Positions 6,889 to 14,323 of a stretch of 16,596 nucleotides of DNA are shown here, piece after piece. The first letter of the stretch is position 1. Each line of letters begins with the position of its first letter. The notes beneath the pieces are model-generated. The model searched no databases and was not told the DNA's origin. It saw nothing but the letters and a program-made list of their open reading frames with translations. Source of the DNA: Clostridia bacterium (GTDB lineage: Bacteria; Bacillota; Clostridia; Christensenellales; DUVY01). A program made the position numbers and the translations under genes. The DNA lies in assembly GCA_026001225.1 (NCBI GenBank), contig BNZQ01000039.1, positions 1 to 16,596 on the forward strand, written 5' to 3'.

Positions 6889-9357
6889 TTATACTCCGGC
6901 TTTCGCTTTCCGGATCAACTCTCCCGCCGTATAATTCTTATCGGGCGTATAGTCCGTTAAGGGCAACAGCTTCGTGTGGATCGCGTCCAAAATCCAGCTT
7001 TCCTGCGGAAAGAAAAACGCGTCGTACTCGAAAGCCGGCGTAATCCAATTTTCCGCGCCCAAGACAAACGGCGGCGCATCCAAATAATCGAAGGCAAGCT
7101 GCGTGACGTTGGCCGCTATGTCGTTTAAAACGCTGTTGCGCGCGCAAGCGTCGCTCGCGAGCAGGATTTTCCCGGTCTTTTTGACCGATTCGATCACCTT
7201 TTCATAGTTGAACGGCACGACCGAGCGGGCGTCGATCACCTCGGCCGATACGCCGTACTTCTCTTTTAAGACCTTGGCCGCCGCAACCGCGCGGTACAAG
7301 GTCGCCCCCACCGTCAGAATCGTCACGTCGGTACCCGCGATTTTCACGTCGGGCTCGCCGATCGGGATTTCATAATACCCTTCGGGCACGCCGCCCGCGC
7401 GGAACGTCTCGCCCATGTCGTAAATGCGCTGGCTCTCGAAAAAGACCACCGGATCGGTGCCCGCAAGCGCGGTATTCATAAGGCCTTTCGCGTCGTAAGG
7501 CGTCACGGGGAACACGACCTTGAGGCCGGGGATATGAGCGGTCAAGGCCGTCCAGTCCTGGCTGTGCTGCGCGCCGTATTTCGCGCCGACCGACACGCGC
7601 AAGACCACCGGCATTTTGAGGCCGCCCGCGCTCATCGACTGCCATTTGGCCATTTGGTTGAACACCTCGTCGCCCGCGCGGCCGATGAAATCGCAATACA
7701 TGAGCTCGGCGATCACGCGCCCGCCCGCCATGCCGTAGCCGACCGCCGTACCGACAATCGCCGCCTCGGAAATCGGGCTGTTGAATAACCGGTGATACGG
7801 CAACGCCTCGGTCAGACCCTTATAGACCGCGAACGCGCCGTTCCAGTCGCGCACGTCCTCGCCGTAGGAAATCAGCGTCGGATCGACATAGTATTTGTCG
7901 AAAATCGCCTCGAAAAGGCCGTCGCGGATGCTGTATTGTTTGGATTTCGGGACGGGTTGGCCCGCCTTGTCGATATGGAAGCGTTCCTTGCCCGCGATCT
8001 GCTGAACGCGCGGGTTGTCCTTTTTCTCGAGCAGCACGTCGGGCTTTCTCGAATCCATTTTTTCCGTTTTTTGGTTGGAAAACATCAGGTTTTCGATAAA
8101 ACGCGCGTCGGCTTTCATGTCCACATAGGGCGTGATTTCAAGGTCGGAAGCCAAAAAGAACATTTGATGGTTGCGCTCGATAACCGCCGCGGCCAAATCG
8201 TCGATTTCCTTTTGTTTGGCCGTGCCCGCCTCGATAAGCTGTTTTTTAAAGCTTTCGATCGAGTCCTCCGCTTTCCACGCGTCGAGCTCCTCGCGCGTGC
8301 GGTAGCTCTGCACGTCGCTGGTCGAATGCCCCGTCTGACGGTACGTCAAAATATCCAGCATCGCGGGGCCTTCGCCTTTTTCCACAAGGGCTTTTTTGCG
8401 TTTGAACGCGTCGATCACGGCCAGCACGTTATAGCCGTCCACGCGCTCGACGTGCAGCTGGCTTGGGGAAATGCCCGCGCCCAAACGCGCCAAAATATCG
8501 TAGGCCATGGTTTCGCCTTTCGTTTGGCCGCCCATGCCGTAATTGTTGTTGTTAAAGCTGAAGATGACCGGCAAGCCGCCCTTATAGCCGTCCTCCCAAA
8601 GCCGGGTGAACTGATCCATCGAAGCGAAGTTCAGCGACTCATAGACGGGGCCGCAACCGACCGCGCCGTCACCCGCGTTGGCGACAACGACGCCTTTCTT
8701 TTGATTGCATTTTTTATAGAGGGCGACGCCCGCCGCGATCGGGGCCGAGCCGCCGACGATCGCGTTGTTGGGGAAAATCCCGAACGGCAGAAAGAAAGCG
8801 TGCATACTGCCGCCGAGACCGCGCGAAAAGCCCGCTTCTTTCGCGAACAGCTCGCTCATCATGCCGTAGAGGAAAAACTCTTTGGCCAGAGCCTTTCCTT
8901 TCGATTTGGATTTTTGGGAGAGAACATTGATCAGCTTGCCGCCGTTTTCCTTGGCCGTGATCTCGGCCAGTTCCTTTTCGGACAATTTTTTGATCGCGGA
9001 AAAGGCTTTGGCGATCACCTCGTGGTGGCTGCGGTGCGTGCCGAAAATGAAATCGTCCACGCCCAAATGGTACGCCTGCCCGACGGCTTGCGCCTCCTGC
9101 CCGATCGAAAGGTGGCTCGGCCCCGGATAGGTGAATTCCTTTCCGGCGTACGCGCCCTTGACCTTGATCTCGGTCAGCATGGTCTCGAACTCGCGGATCG
9201 TCATCATATCCTCGAGAATCCCCAGTAAATCCGCTTTGGAGAAGTTATCCTTTTCATCCTTCACGGTTTTTTGATAGGTGTTCAGCGGGATGTCCTGAAA
9301 TTGTAAGGTTCCCGGTTTGCGTATTTGTTTCGGGTCTACGAATTGTGATCTCGGCAT
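6889..9357 (-). CDS. Thiamine-diphosphate 2-oxoacid dehydrogenase E1, fused alpha-beta
   Basis: An 822-residue fusion of the two E1 subunits, which decarboxylates a 2-oxoacid and transfers the acyl group to lipoyl-E2. The alpha half (about 40-415) has YPGPSHLSIGQEA, the active-site histidine region GTHRSHHE (106-113), GGSMHAF, the thiamine-diphosphate motif from GDG (229-231) to NNNNYG (269-274), and the TGHSTSD loop (342-348). The beta half (about 470-815) has the catalytic-glutamate region SYGED (497-501), FNSPISEAAIVG, and GAQHSQD with His598. Compared with usual E1-alpha chains there are about 45 extra residues between the HRSHHE histidines and GGSMH, and a longer thiamine-diphosphate segment (ASMDQFTRLWEDGYKGG). 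The substrate could be pyruvate, a branched-chain oxoacid or acetoin; sequence alone does not decide. The start is ATG 9357 with AAAGGAG about 10 bases upstream. It follows lpdA, with repeat copy C between, and precedes lplA. Confidence 0.9.
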   Translation of the reverse strand: MPRSQFVDPKQIRKPGTLQFQDIPLNTYQKTVKDEKDNFSKADLLGILEDMMTIREFETMLTEIKVKGAYAGKEFTYPGPSHLSIGQEAQAVGQAYHLGVDDFIFGTHRSHHEVIAKAFSAIKKLSEKELAEITAKENGGKLINVLSQKSKSKGKALAKEFFLYGMMSELFAKEAGFSRGLGGSMHAFFLPFGIFPNNAIVGGSAPIAAGVALYKKCNQKKGVVVANAGDGAVGCGPVYESLNFASMDQFTRLWEDGYKGGLPVIFSFNNNNYGMGGQTKGETMAYDILARLGAGISPSQLHVERVDGYNVLAVIDAFKRKKALVEKGEGPAMLDILTYRQTGHSTSDVQSYRTREELDAWKAEDSIESFKKQLIEAGTAKQKEIDDLAAAVIERNHQMFFLASDLEITPYVDMKADARFIENLMFSNQKTEKMDSRKPDVLLEKKDNPRVQQIAGKERFHIDKAGQPVPKSKQYSIRDGLFEAIFDKYYVDPTLISYGEDVRDWNGAFAVYKGLTEALPYHRLFNSPISEAAIVGTAVGYGMAGGRVIAELMYCDFIGRAGDEVFNQMAKWQSMSAGGLKMPVVLRVSVGAKYGAQHSQDWTALTAHIPGLKVVFPVTPYDAKGLMNTALAGTDPVVFFESQRIYDMGETFRAGGVPEGYYEIPIGEPDVKIAGTDVTILTVGATLYRAVAAAKVLKEKYGVSAEVIDARSVVPFNYEKVIESVKKTGKILLASDACARNSVLNDIAANVTQLAFDYLDAPPFVLGAENWITPAFEYDAFFFPQESWILDAIHTKLLPLTDYTPDKNYTAGELIRKAKAGV

Positions 9358-9399
9358 GATTTTATTCTCCTTTGGGGTTTGTTTTTATCTCTTTTTTTT

Positions 9400-9454
9400 G
9401 CGAGAGAACTTTTTTGTTAAAAAAGTTCTCTCGCGCTCTTTCCAAAAACTTTTA
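9400..9454 (+). repeat. Intergenic hairpin element, copy C
   Basis: Arms GCGAGAGAACTTTTTT (9400-9415) and its exact complement (9419-9434) form a perfect 16-bp stem with a GTT loop. The tail GCTCTTTCCAAAAACTTTTA (9435-9454) ends two bases before the lpdA stop codon (9456-9458). In the minus-strand mRNA the stem is followed by an A-run, so it is not a standard terminator. It lies between lpdA and the E1 gene. Confidence 0.8.
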
Positions 9455-9455
9455 A

Positions 9456-10820
9456 TTATATCTCAAACAGCAGTTCCCGAATGACCTCGCCGCAAGTCGG
9501 GTGCGGAAAGACCAATTCCCGCAAATCCCCGATCTTGATTTCGGTTTCGATCATCATCGCCGCGAGCGCGATCGTTTCCGACGCGTAGCCGCCGATCATG
9601 TGAACGCCCAGCACGCGGCCGGTTTTCGCCTCCGTGACCAGCTTGCAAATGCCGTCGCCGCCCTCGTTCTCGGCCATGTAGCGGCCGCTGTACATCATCG
9701 GCAGGGTCGCGCATTTGACCTCGTACCCCTTTTTCTTCGCGCTGTCCTCGGTCTCGCCGACAAACGCCGCTTCGGGGTGCGTGTAGATCACGGCCGGAAT
9801 CGCCTCGTACCGCATAACGTCGCGCTTATTTACAATATGATTGACCGCTGCCTCGCCCTCGCGGTAGGCCGTATGCGCCAACATGCTTTTGCCGTTGACG
9901 TCGCCCGCCGCGTACACGCCCGGAATATTGGTGCGCATGTGTTCGTCCGTCAGAATCGCGCCGCGCTCCAAAGCGACGCCCAGCTTTTCCAAGCCCGACA
10001 CCGCCGCCGCGCGCCGCCCGATCGAAACCAACGTTTTATCGCATTTCAAGGTTTGCGTTTTGCCGTCCTTCTCATAGGTCACGCCGCCGTTTTCGATCGC
10101 CGTGACCTTCGCCCCCAAAGCGAACGCGATGCCCGCTTTGGTCAAATTGTTCAAAAGGATTTTGGATATCTCGCCGTCGATCGGCCCGCCGATAGAATTC
10201 AGCATCTCCACGACCGTCACGGCCGCGCCCGCGCTCGCGTAATAGGCCGCCATTTCCAAACCGATCACGCCGCCGCCCACAATCGTCAATGTTTTCGGAA
10301 CGGCTTCAAGGTCGAGAATTTCGCGGCTCGTCAAGGCAAATCCCGATTTCAAGCTGTCGGCAAGCCCTTGGATCGGCGGCAAGACGGGCACGCTGCCCGC
10401 GCAGACCAACAGATTTTTGGCGGCGTAGGTATTGCCCGCCGCCGACACCGTAAAGCCGCCGGCCGTTTTATTTTCAATCGCGGCCTCGGCGTTGATCACC
10501 GTGACGCCGCATTTTTTCAGCTTCATCGCGACGCCGCCGGTCAATTTGGACACGACCTTATTCTTGCGGGCGACCACCGTTTTATGGTCGAGCGAAGCAT
10601 TCTTGACGGTCACGCCGTAGACCTCGCTATGCCGCGCATAGTCGTAGATTTTGGCGGAATTCAACAAAGCTTTGCTCGGAATACAGCCCTCGTTCAGGCA
10701 CACGCCGCCCAAAGCGCGCTTTTCAAAGACGACCGTTTTTAAGCCCGCGTGTCCGGCGCGCTCGGCCGCGTTGTATCCGGCCGGCCCGCCGCCTATAATG
10801 GCAATATCGTAAGTGTCCAC
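9456..10820 (-). CDS. lpdA: Dihydrolipoamide dehydrogenase (E3)
   Basis: A 454-residue FAD flavoprotein that reoxidises dihydrolipoyl-E2 with NAD+. Visible motifs are the FAD site IIGGGPAGYNAAERA (8-22), the redox-active disulfide GGVCLNEGCIPSK (Cys41, Cys46), the NAD site IVGGGVIGLEMA, the second FAD segment GVYAAGDVNG, and the C-terminal catalytic HPT...E (FPHPTCGEVIREL). There is no N-terminal lipoyl domain. I prefer the GTG at 10820: AGGAG lies 8 bases before it and the protein then begins VDTYDIAIIGG, as is usual for the family. An in-frame GTG at 10847 would add nine residues that overlap the ribosome site. It lies between the E2 and E1 genes in a shared direction. The 281-base leader contains two hairpin features (10862-10940 and copy D). 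Confidence 0.92.
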   Translation of the reverse strand: MDTYDIAIIGGGPAGYNAAERAGHAGLKTVVFEKRALGGVCLNEGCIPSKALLNSAKIYDYARHSEVYGVTVKNASLDHKTVVARKNKVVSKLTGGVAMKLKKCGVTVINAEAAIENKTAGGFTVSAAGNTYAAKNLLVCAGSVPVLPPIQGLADSLKSGFALTSREILDLEAVPKTLTIVGGGVIGLEMAAYYASAGAAVTVVEMLNSIGGPIDGEISKILLNNLTKAGIAFALGAKVTAIENGGVTYEKDGKTQTLKCDKTLVSIGRRAAAVSGLEKLGVALERGAILTDEHMRTNIPGVYAAGDVNGKSMLAHTAYREGEAAVNHIVNKRDVMRYEAIPAVIYTHPEAAFVGETEDSAKKKGYEVKCATLPMMYSGRYMAENEGGDGICKLVTEAKTGRVLGVHMIGGYASETIALAAMMIETEIKIGDLRELVFPHPTCGEVIRELLFEI

Positions 10821-10861
10821 TATCCTTGCTCCTTTCGGCGCCGTCACATTTTAAACGTGAT

Positions 10862-10940
10862 GCGGGCTGCGTGCTCCCAGTCGGCACAGTCATGTATGTC
10901 TTTATACACTCCTGTGCCGGCATTGTCGCCTGCTGCCCGC
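10862..10940. other. Structured element in the lpdA leader
   Basis: CGGCACAG (10882-10889) pairs exactly with CTGTGCCG (10912-10919). An inner GTAT/ATAC pair and an outer GCGGGC (10862-10867)/GCCCGC (10935-10940) pair can stack on it with internal loops. The minus-strand transcript would carry it 40-120 bases before the lpdA start. I do not recognise it as a known riboswitch. It may be an RNA structure that separates E2 and E3 expression, or a dispersed repeat. Confidence 0.4.
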
Positions 10941-11036
10941 CTGACGCTAAACTGCGACGGCTTGCGTTTTTAAATCGGTTTTAGTTGTATGCGTTTTTGG
11001 TTTTTTGTTATCTTCGGTTGTATTACTTGTTTTACG

Positions 11037-11088
11037 AAAGTTTTTGGAAAGCGCGCGAGAGAACTTTTTTGCAAAAAAGCTCTCTCGC
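11037..11088 (-). repeat. Intergenic hairpin element, copy D (inverted)
   Basis: Arms 11055-11070 and 11073-11088 match copy C and pair at 15 of 16 positions (one A-C mismatch, GC loop). The conserved tail lies on the left (AAAGTTTTTGGAAAGCGC, 11037-11054), so this copy is inverted relative to A, B, C and E. It sits just beyond the E2 stop codon, between the E2 and lpdA genes. Confidence 0.75.
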
Positions 11089-11101
11089 ATATTTTACAAA
11101 C

Positions 11102-12394
11102 TTACAGCAACAGCAACGAGAAGTTTTCCAAATTTCCGCATAAGTCCTTCAAAAACCTCGCGCCCGGCGCGCCGTCCACCGCGCGGTGGTCGATCGTCAG
11201 GGAAAGGCCCATGCTTTGATAGGCTTTGATCTGCCCGTTTTCGACCTTCACCTTTTCGGAAAGGCCGCAAACGCCCAAAATCGCGACCTGCGGCGGGTTG
11301 ATCACCGGCGTGAAGCTTTCCACGCCGAAGGAACCGAGGTTGCTGACGGTGAACGTCCCGCCCTTTAATTTGTCGGGAGCGATCGAGCCTTTGCCCGCCT
11401 GCTCGGCCAACGCTTTGGCGTCCTTGGCCAGGTCGATCAGGCTTTTAGAGTCCGCGTTCGCAATCGTGGGCACAAGCAGCCCGCGCTCGGTGTCCACCGC
11501 CATGCCCAAATGCACGGCGTTGAAAACGCGCGTCGAATCGCTCAAGAAATGAGCGTTCAGATTTTTATGCGCAAGCAGGGTGCGCGAAACCGCGTACAAT
11601 ACGATATCGTTTAAGGTGATATTGGGCAGATTGTATTTCTGCGCGTTGGCCTTGACCGAGGCGCGGAAAGCCAAAATATTCGCAGCGTCGAACGAGGCGT
11701 TCAGGGTCAGCTGCGCCATCGAGGACAGGGATTCGTGCATCGCCTTTGCAATCACCTTGCGGACGTTGGACAATTTCTCGTCGGTATATTCGGGGCCGGA
11801 CGGCGCCTTTGTAAAGATCTTGCCCGCGTCGGCGGCGCGGACGCGCCCGCCCAAGCCGGTACCTTCCGCGCCGTATATCTTCGGAGCGGCGGGCGTAAAG
11901 GCGACGGCCAACGCCGCGATATCCCGTTCGACAACGCGGCCCTCCGCTCCCGTGGGAACGGCGCGCGCGACGTCCGCGCCGGTCTTTTGTGCTAAGGAAC
12001 GGGCGCGGGGGGAAATTCTGATAAAACCGTCCGCGGCTTGCGCGGGCGCGGCGGTTTGCGCGGGCGCGACAGTCGCGGAAACAACGGATACGGGTGCGGC
12101 GGGTTGAACCGCGGGCGCGACGGGTGCGGCGGCTTTAAATGCGTCCGCGCTTTCGCCCGCGTTGCCGATTACGCAAACGTTGGTCAAAACGGGAATGTCC
12201 GCGCCCTCGGGAAAGAATATGTCCAGCAATACGCCCTCGGCGGCGGCTTCCTCGTCCACGGTGGATTTGTCGGTTTCATACGTGAACAATAAATCGCCCT
12301 TCTTTACCGGGTCGCCTTTTTTCTTGTGCCATTTGGTCAGCACGCAAGATTCGACGGAGATTCCCACTTTGGGCATTACGATCGGAATTGCCAT
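11102..12394 (-). CDS. Dihydrolipoamide acyltransferase (E2)
   Basis: A 430-residue E2 core enzyme that passes the acyl group from lipoyl-lysine to coenzyme A. One lipoyl domain spans residues 1-78, with the lipoyl lysine in ETDKSTVDEEA (Lys43). An Ala/Pro/Val-rich flexible linker (about 85-120) follows. The E3/E1-binding domain is about 123-160 (ISPRARSLAQKTGADV...EGRVVERDI). A second, partial copy of its end appears at about 178-197 (GTGLGGRVRAADAGKI). The catalytic domain is about 205-430 with the active-site DHRAVDG near the C-terminus. The start is ATG 12394, with AAGGAG 6-7 bases upstream. It is the first gene of the complex after the regulator, then lpdA and E1. The usual order is E1, E2, E3, so the order here is rearranged. 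Lys43 is the expected target of the neighbouring ligase. Pyruvate or acetoin dehydrogenase E2 are both possible. Confidence 0.92.
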   Translation of the reverse strand: MAIPIVMPKVGISVESCVLTKWHKKKGDPVKKGDLLFTYETDKSTVDEEAAAEGVLLDIFFPEGADIPVLTNVCVIGNAGESADAFKAAAPVAPAVQPAAPVSVVSATVAPAQTAAPAQAADGFIRISPRARSLAQKTGADVARAVPTGAEGRVVERDIAALAVAFTPAAPKIYGAEGTGLGGRVRAADAGKIFTKAPSGPEYTDEKLSNVRKVIAKAMHESLSSMAQLTLNASFDAANILAFRASVKANAQKYNLPNITLNDIVLYAVSRTLLAHKNLNAHFLSDSTRVFNAVHLGMAVDTERGLLVPTIANADSKSLIDLAKDAKALAEQAGKGSIAPDKLKGGTFTVSNLGSFGVESFTPVINPPQVAILGVCGLSEKVKVENGQIKAYQSMGLSLTIDHRAVDGAPGARFLKDLCGNLENFSLLLL

Positions 12395-12412
12395 TTTATG
12401 CTCCTTTTAGAG

Positions 12413-12478
12413 GCTGTCATAGATCAGACGCGTCGGACTACGCTCGGCAAGCCCGCCTAACGCCTGCTCTATGACGGC
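12413..12478. other. Long imperfect stem-loop between deoR and E2 genes
   Basis: GCTGTCATAGATCAGACG (12413-12430) and CGCCTGCTCTATGACGGC (12461-12478) pair at about 16 of 18 positions counting one G-U pair, around a 30-base GC-rich loop. In the minus-strand mRNA it ends only about 10 bases before the E2 ribosome site and has no T-run after it. It could attenuate or stabilise the E2 message. Confidence 0.5.
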
Positions 12479-12520
12479 TAAAGTTTCAATTTCTATAGGT
12501 TGATCGGAGTATGTGCCGCA

Positions 12521-13285
12521 TTACTCCCATACTACCTTGGTACTTGCTTCACGCGCCGCGCGCAACAACCACTCGGGTGGCCGCATATCGGTGATAAAGT
12601 ATTGTATGTCTTGAAGCTCGGCGAACGAAAACAGCATGTCCCGGCCGAACTTGGAAGAATCCATCAGCAAAATCTTACGGACGGCGCGCGAAACGACCAA
12701 TCGTTTCAATTCCGCCTCGCTTTGACTGCCGCAAGTAAAGCCCGCGCCCAAGGTATAGCCGCTGGACGCCATAAAAGCCGTATCGATCCCGATCTTTCCC
12801 ACGTTCTCCATCGCCATCGAGCCCGAAACCGTCAGGTTGTGGCGGTTCAATTGCCCGCCCAAAAGGCGGAACGCGGAATTGGACGTGGCGGCAAGCTCCA
12901 AAGCGATATTCGGCCCCGTGGTCACGATATCGAGGTTATATGTTTTCAACGAACGCGCGAACGCCATCATCGTCGTACCGCTGTCCAAAAAGACCGTTTG
13001 ACCCTGAATATACTGCAGAGCCAATTTAGCGATATATTCCTTGGCCGCGCGGTTCTCGGTTTCGCGCAATTTATAATAAGGCTCGGATTTATGATGCTCG
13101 CGTATTCTGGCTCCGCCGTGCGTGCGGAACGCGAAACCCATTTCCTCGAAATAAATCAAATCCCGCCGCAAGGTCATCTCGGACACGTCGGGAAACCGTA
13201 CCGCCAATTCGGACAGACGCGCCTCGCCGTCCGTTTCCAACATGTCCTTGATTTCTTTTTTTCGTATTTCGGCCTTTTTTGACAC
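12521..13285 (-). CDS. DeoR/GlpR-family transcriptional regulator
   Basis: A 254-residue regulator with an N-terminal winged helix-turn-helix (about 8-60) showing LSELAVRF, the recognition segment VSEMTLRRDLIYFEEMG and the wing RTHGGAR. The C-terminal sensor domain (about 78-235) has the phosphosugar-binding loop FLDSGTTMMAFA (99-110), GGQLNRHNLTVSG and ILLMDSSKFG. Members usually repress sugar catabolic genes until a sugar phosphate binds. The start is GTG 13285, with GGAGG 8 bases upstream. It lies between the transaldolase and E2 genes. The natural candidate targets are the palindromes at 14324-14359 in front of the transaldolase gene, which would make the cluster self-regulated. That target is inferred. 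Confidence 0.88.
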   Translation of the reverse strand: MSKKAEIRKKEIKDMLETDGEARLSELAVRFPDVSEMTLRRDLIYFEEMGFAFRTHGGARIREHHKSEPYYKLRETENRAAKEYIAKLALQYIQGQTVFLDSGTTMMAFARSLKTYNLDIVTTGPNIALELAATSNSAFRLLGGQLNRHNLTVSGSMAMENVGKIGIDTAFMASSGYTLGAGFTCGSQSEAELKRLVVSRAVRKILLMDSSKFGRDMLFSFAELQDIQYFITDMRPPEWLLRAAREASTKVVWE

Positions 13286-13370
13286 CGCTATGACCTCCGG
13301 TCGCTCGCTCCGCTTCGCTCCTATTCGGAATCCTGCGGGCTCCTCATTTGATCGCTCGTTTCGCGCTTGT

Positions 13371-13413
13371 TCCGACCAATTGCGATTTTTTGACTTACAA
13401 AAAATCGGTCGGA
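13371..13413. other. Bulged hairpin in the tal-deoR gap
   Basis: CGATTTTTTG (13383-13392) pairs exactly with CAAAAAATCG (13398-13407), loop ACTTA. The stem is extended by TCCGAC (13371-13376) with GTCGGA (13408-13413), with a 6-base bulge on the left. The rest of the 261-base gap shows only short peptides. One minus-strand frame stays open for about 43 codons through this hairpin to TAG near 13323, but has no good start or recognised homolog. CCGCTTCGCTCC occurs twice (13310-13321, 13450-13461). Confidence 0.5.
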
Positions 13414-13546
13414 CTTATACAAGGCTGTATTTCAACAAATGCAGTTTGGCCGCTTCGCTCCGATCTTTCTTAACGCCTCGCCGTTATGCGTTATTCCGTT
13501 TGCTCCGAAGACGCCCAACCGCCGGTATGGATTCATTTTTCATCTT

Positions 13547-14200
13547 TCAGTTTTTAGGAACGCTTTCCCAATCCTTCAAAAACTGCTCCAATCCCGACTT
13601 GGTGAGCGGATGATTGATCAAACCGAACAAGACCTTCGAGGGCACCGTGGCGATGTCCGCGCCCGCGCGGGCGATCTCGATGATATGCACCGGGTTGCGC
13701 GTGCTGGCCACGACCAATTCGGTCTTGATATTCTGCACCGCGAAGATTTCCGCGATGTCGGCGACAAGGCGCGTGCCCTCCCAGCCGATGTCGTCCACGC
13801 GGCCCACGAACGGCGCGACGTACGCGGCCCCGGCGTTGGCGGCCAAGAGCGCCTGCGGCACCGAAAAGCACAGCGTCATACAGCACGTGATCCCCTCTTT
13901 TTTCAAGGCGCGCACGGCTTTCAGTCCCTCGACGCACATAGGGATTTTCACGATGAATTTTTTATGAAGCTTGACGAGCTCCCGCGCCTCTTTGATCATT
14001 TCGGGCGCGTTTAGGGAAATGACCTCTCCGAACAGAAACACCTCGTCCCCGACAATGCCGGAAATCTGTTTCATGACGGCCTTGAATTCCTTGCCCTCCT
14101 TGGCGATGATCGACGGATTGGTCGTAACGCCGCTCAAAATGCCCATCTCATAGGCCTGTTTGATTTCCTCGACGTTCGCGGTATCGATGAAAAATTTCAT
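13547..14200 (-). CDS. tal: Transaldolase (short TalC/FSA-type family)
   Basis: A 217-residue class I aldolase that transfers a dihydroxyacetone unit between sugar phosphates in the non-oxidative pentose phosphate route. Visible are Asp6 (FFIDTAN), GVTTNPSIIA (24-33), the Schiff-base lysine Lys85 in FIVKIPM, and AGAAYVAPFVGRVDDIG (123-139). Two positions separate true transaldolases from fructose-6-phosphate aldolase in this family. Here they are Glu59 (LFGEV) and Phe131 (APFVGR), the transaldolase state; E. coli FSA has Gln59 and Tyr131. The start is ATG 14200, with AAGGAG 7 bases upstream. It is the first gene behind the promoter and operators at 14324-14388 and is followed by the deoR-type gene 261 bases later. 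Its place at the head suggests the cluster responds to sugar phosphates. Confidence 0.9.
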   Translation of the reverse strand: MKFFIDTANVEEIKQAYEMGILSGVTTNPSIIAKEGKEFKAVMKQISGIVGDEVFLFGEVISLNAPEMIKEARELVKLHKKFIVKIPMCVEGLKAVRALKKEGITCCMTLCFSVPQALLAANAGAAYVAPFVGRVDDIGWEGTRLVADIAEIFAVQNIKTELVVASTRNPVHIIEIARAGADIATVPSKVLFGLINHPLTKSGLEQFLKDWESVPKN

Positions 14201-14234
14201 GGTACGCTCCTTTTTATTCTTTGTTTTTTATTTT

Positions 14235-14289
14235 GTACGGGGAAAACTTTTTATAAAAAGTTTTCCCCGTACCCTTTCCAAAAATTTTT
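14235..14289 (+). repeat. Intergenic hairpin element, copy E
   Basis: Arms GTACGGGGAAAACTTTTT (14235-14252) and its exact complement (14255-14272) form a perfect 18-bp stem with an AT loop. The tail CCTTTCCAAAAATTTTT (14273-14289) matches the other copies. The base of the stem differs from copies B-D (TACGGGG instead of GCGAGA), yet both arms changed together. It lies in the transaldolase leader. Confidence 0.8.
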
Positions 14290-14323
14290 CGTAAGTAAAC
14301 TTATCCGTCCGTTTAACTGATTT

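Noticed and set aside
7792..9228. Plus-strand 478-codon frame opposite the E1 gene
   Set aside because: It is antisense to a clear E1 coding sequence. Its composition (His, Arg, Phe, Asp rich) is the usual mirror of a GC-rich gene and no domain is visible.
9501..10742. Plus-strand 413-codon frame opposite lpdA
   Set aside because: It is a mirror frame of dihydrolipoamide dehydrogenase with no start signal or known motif.
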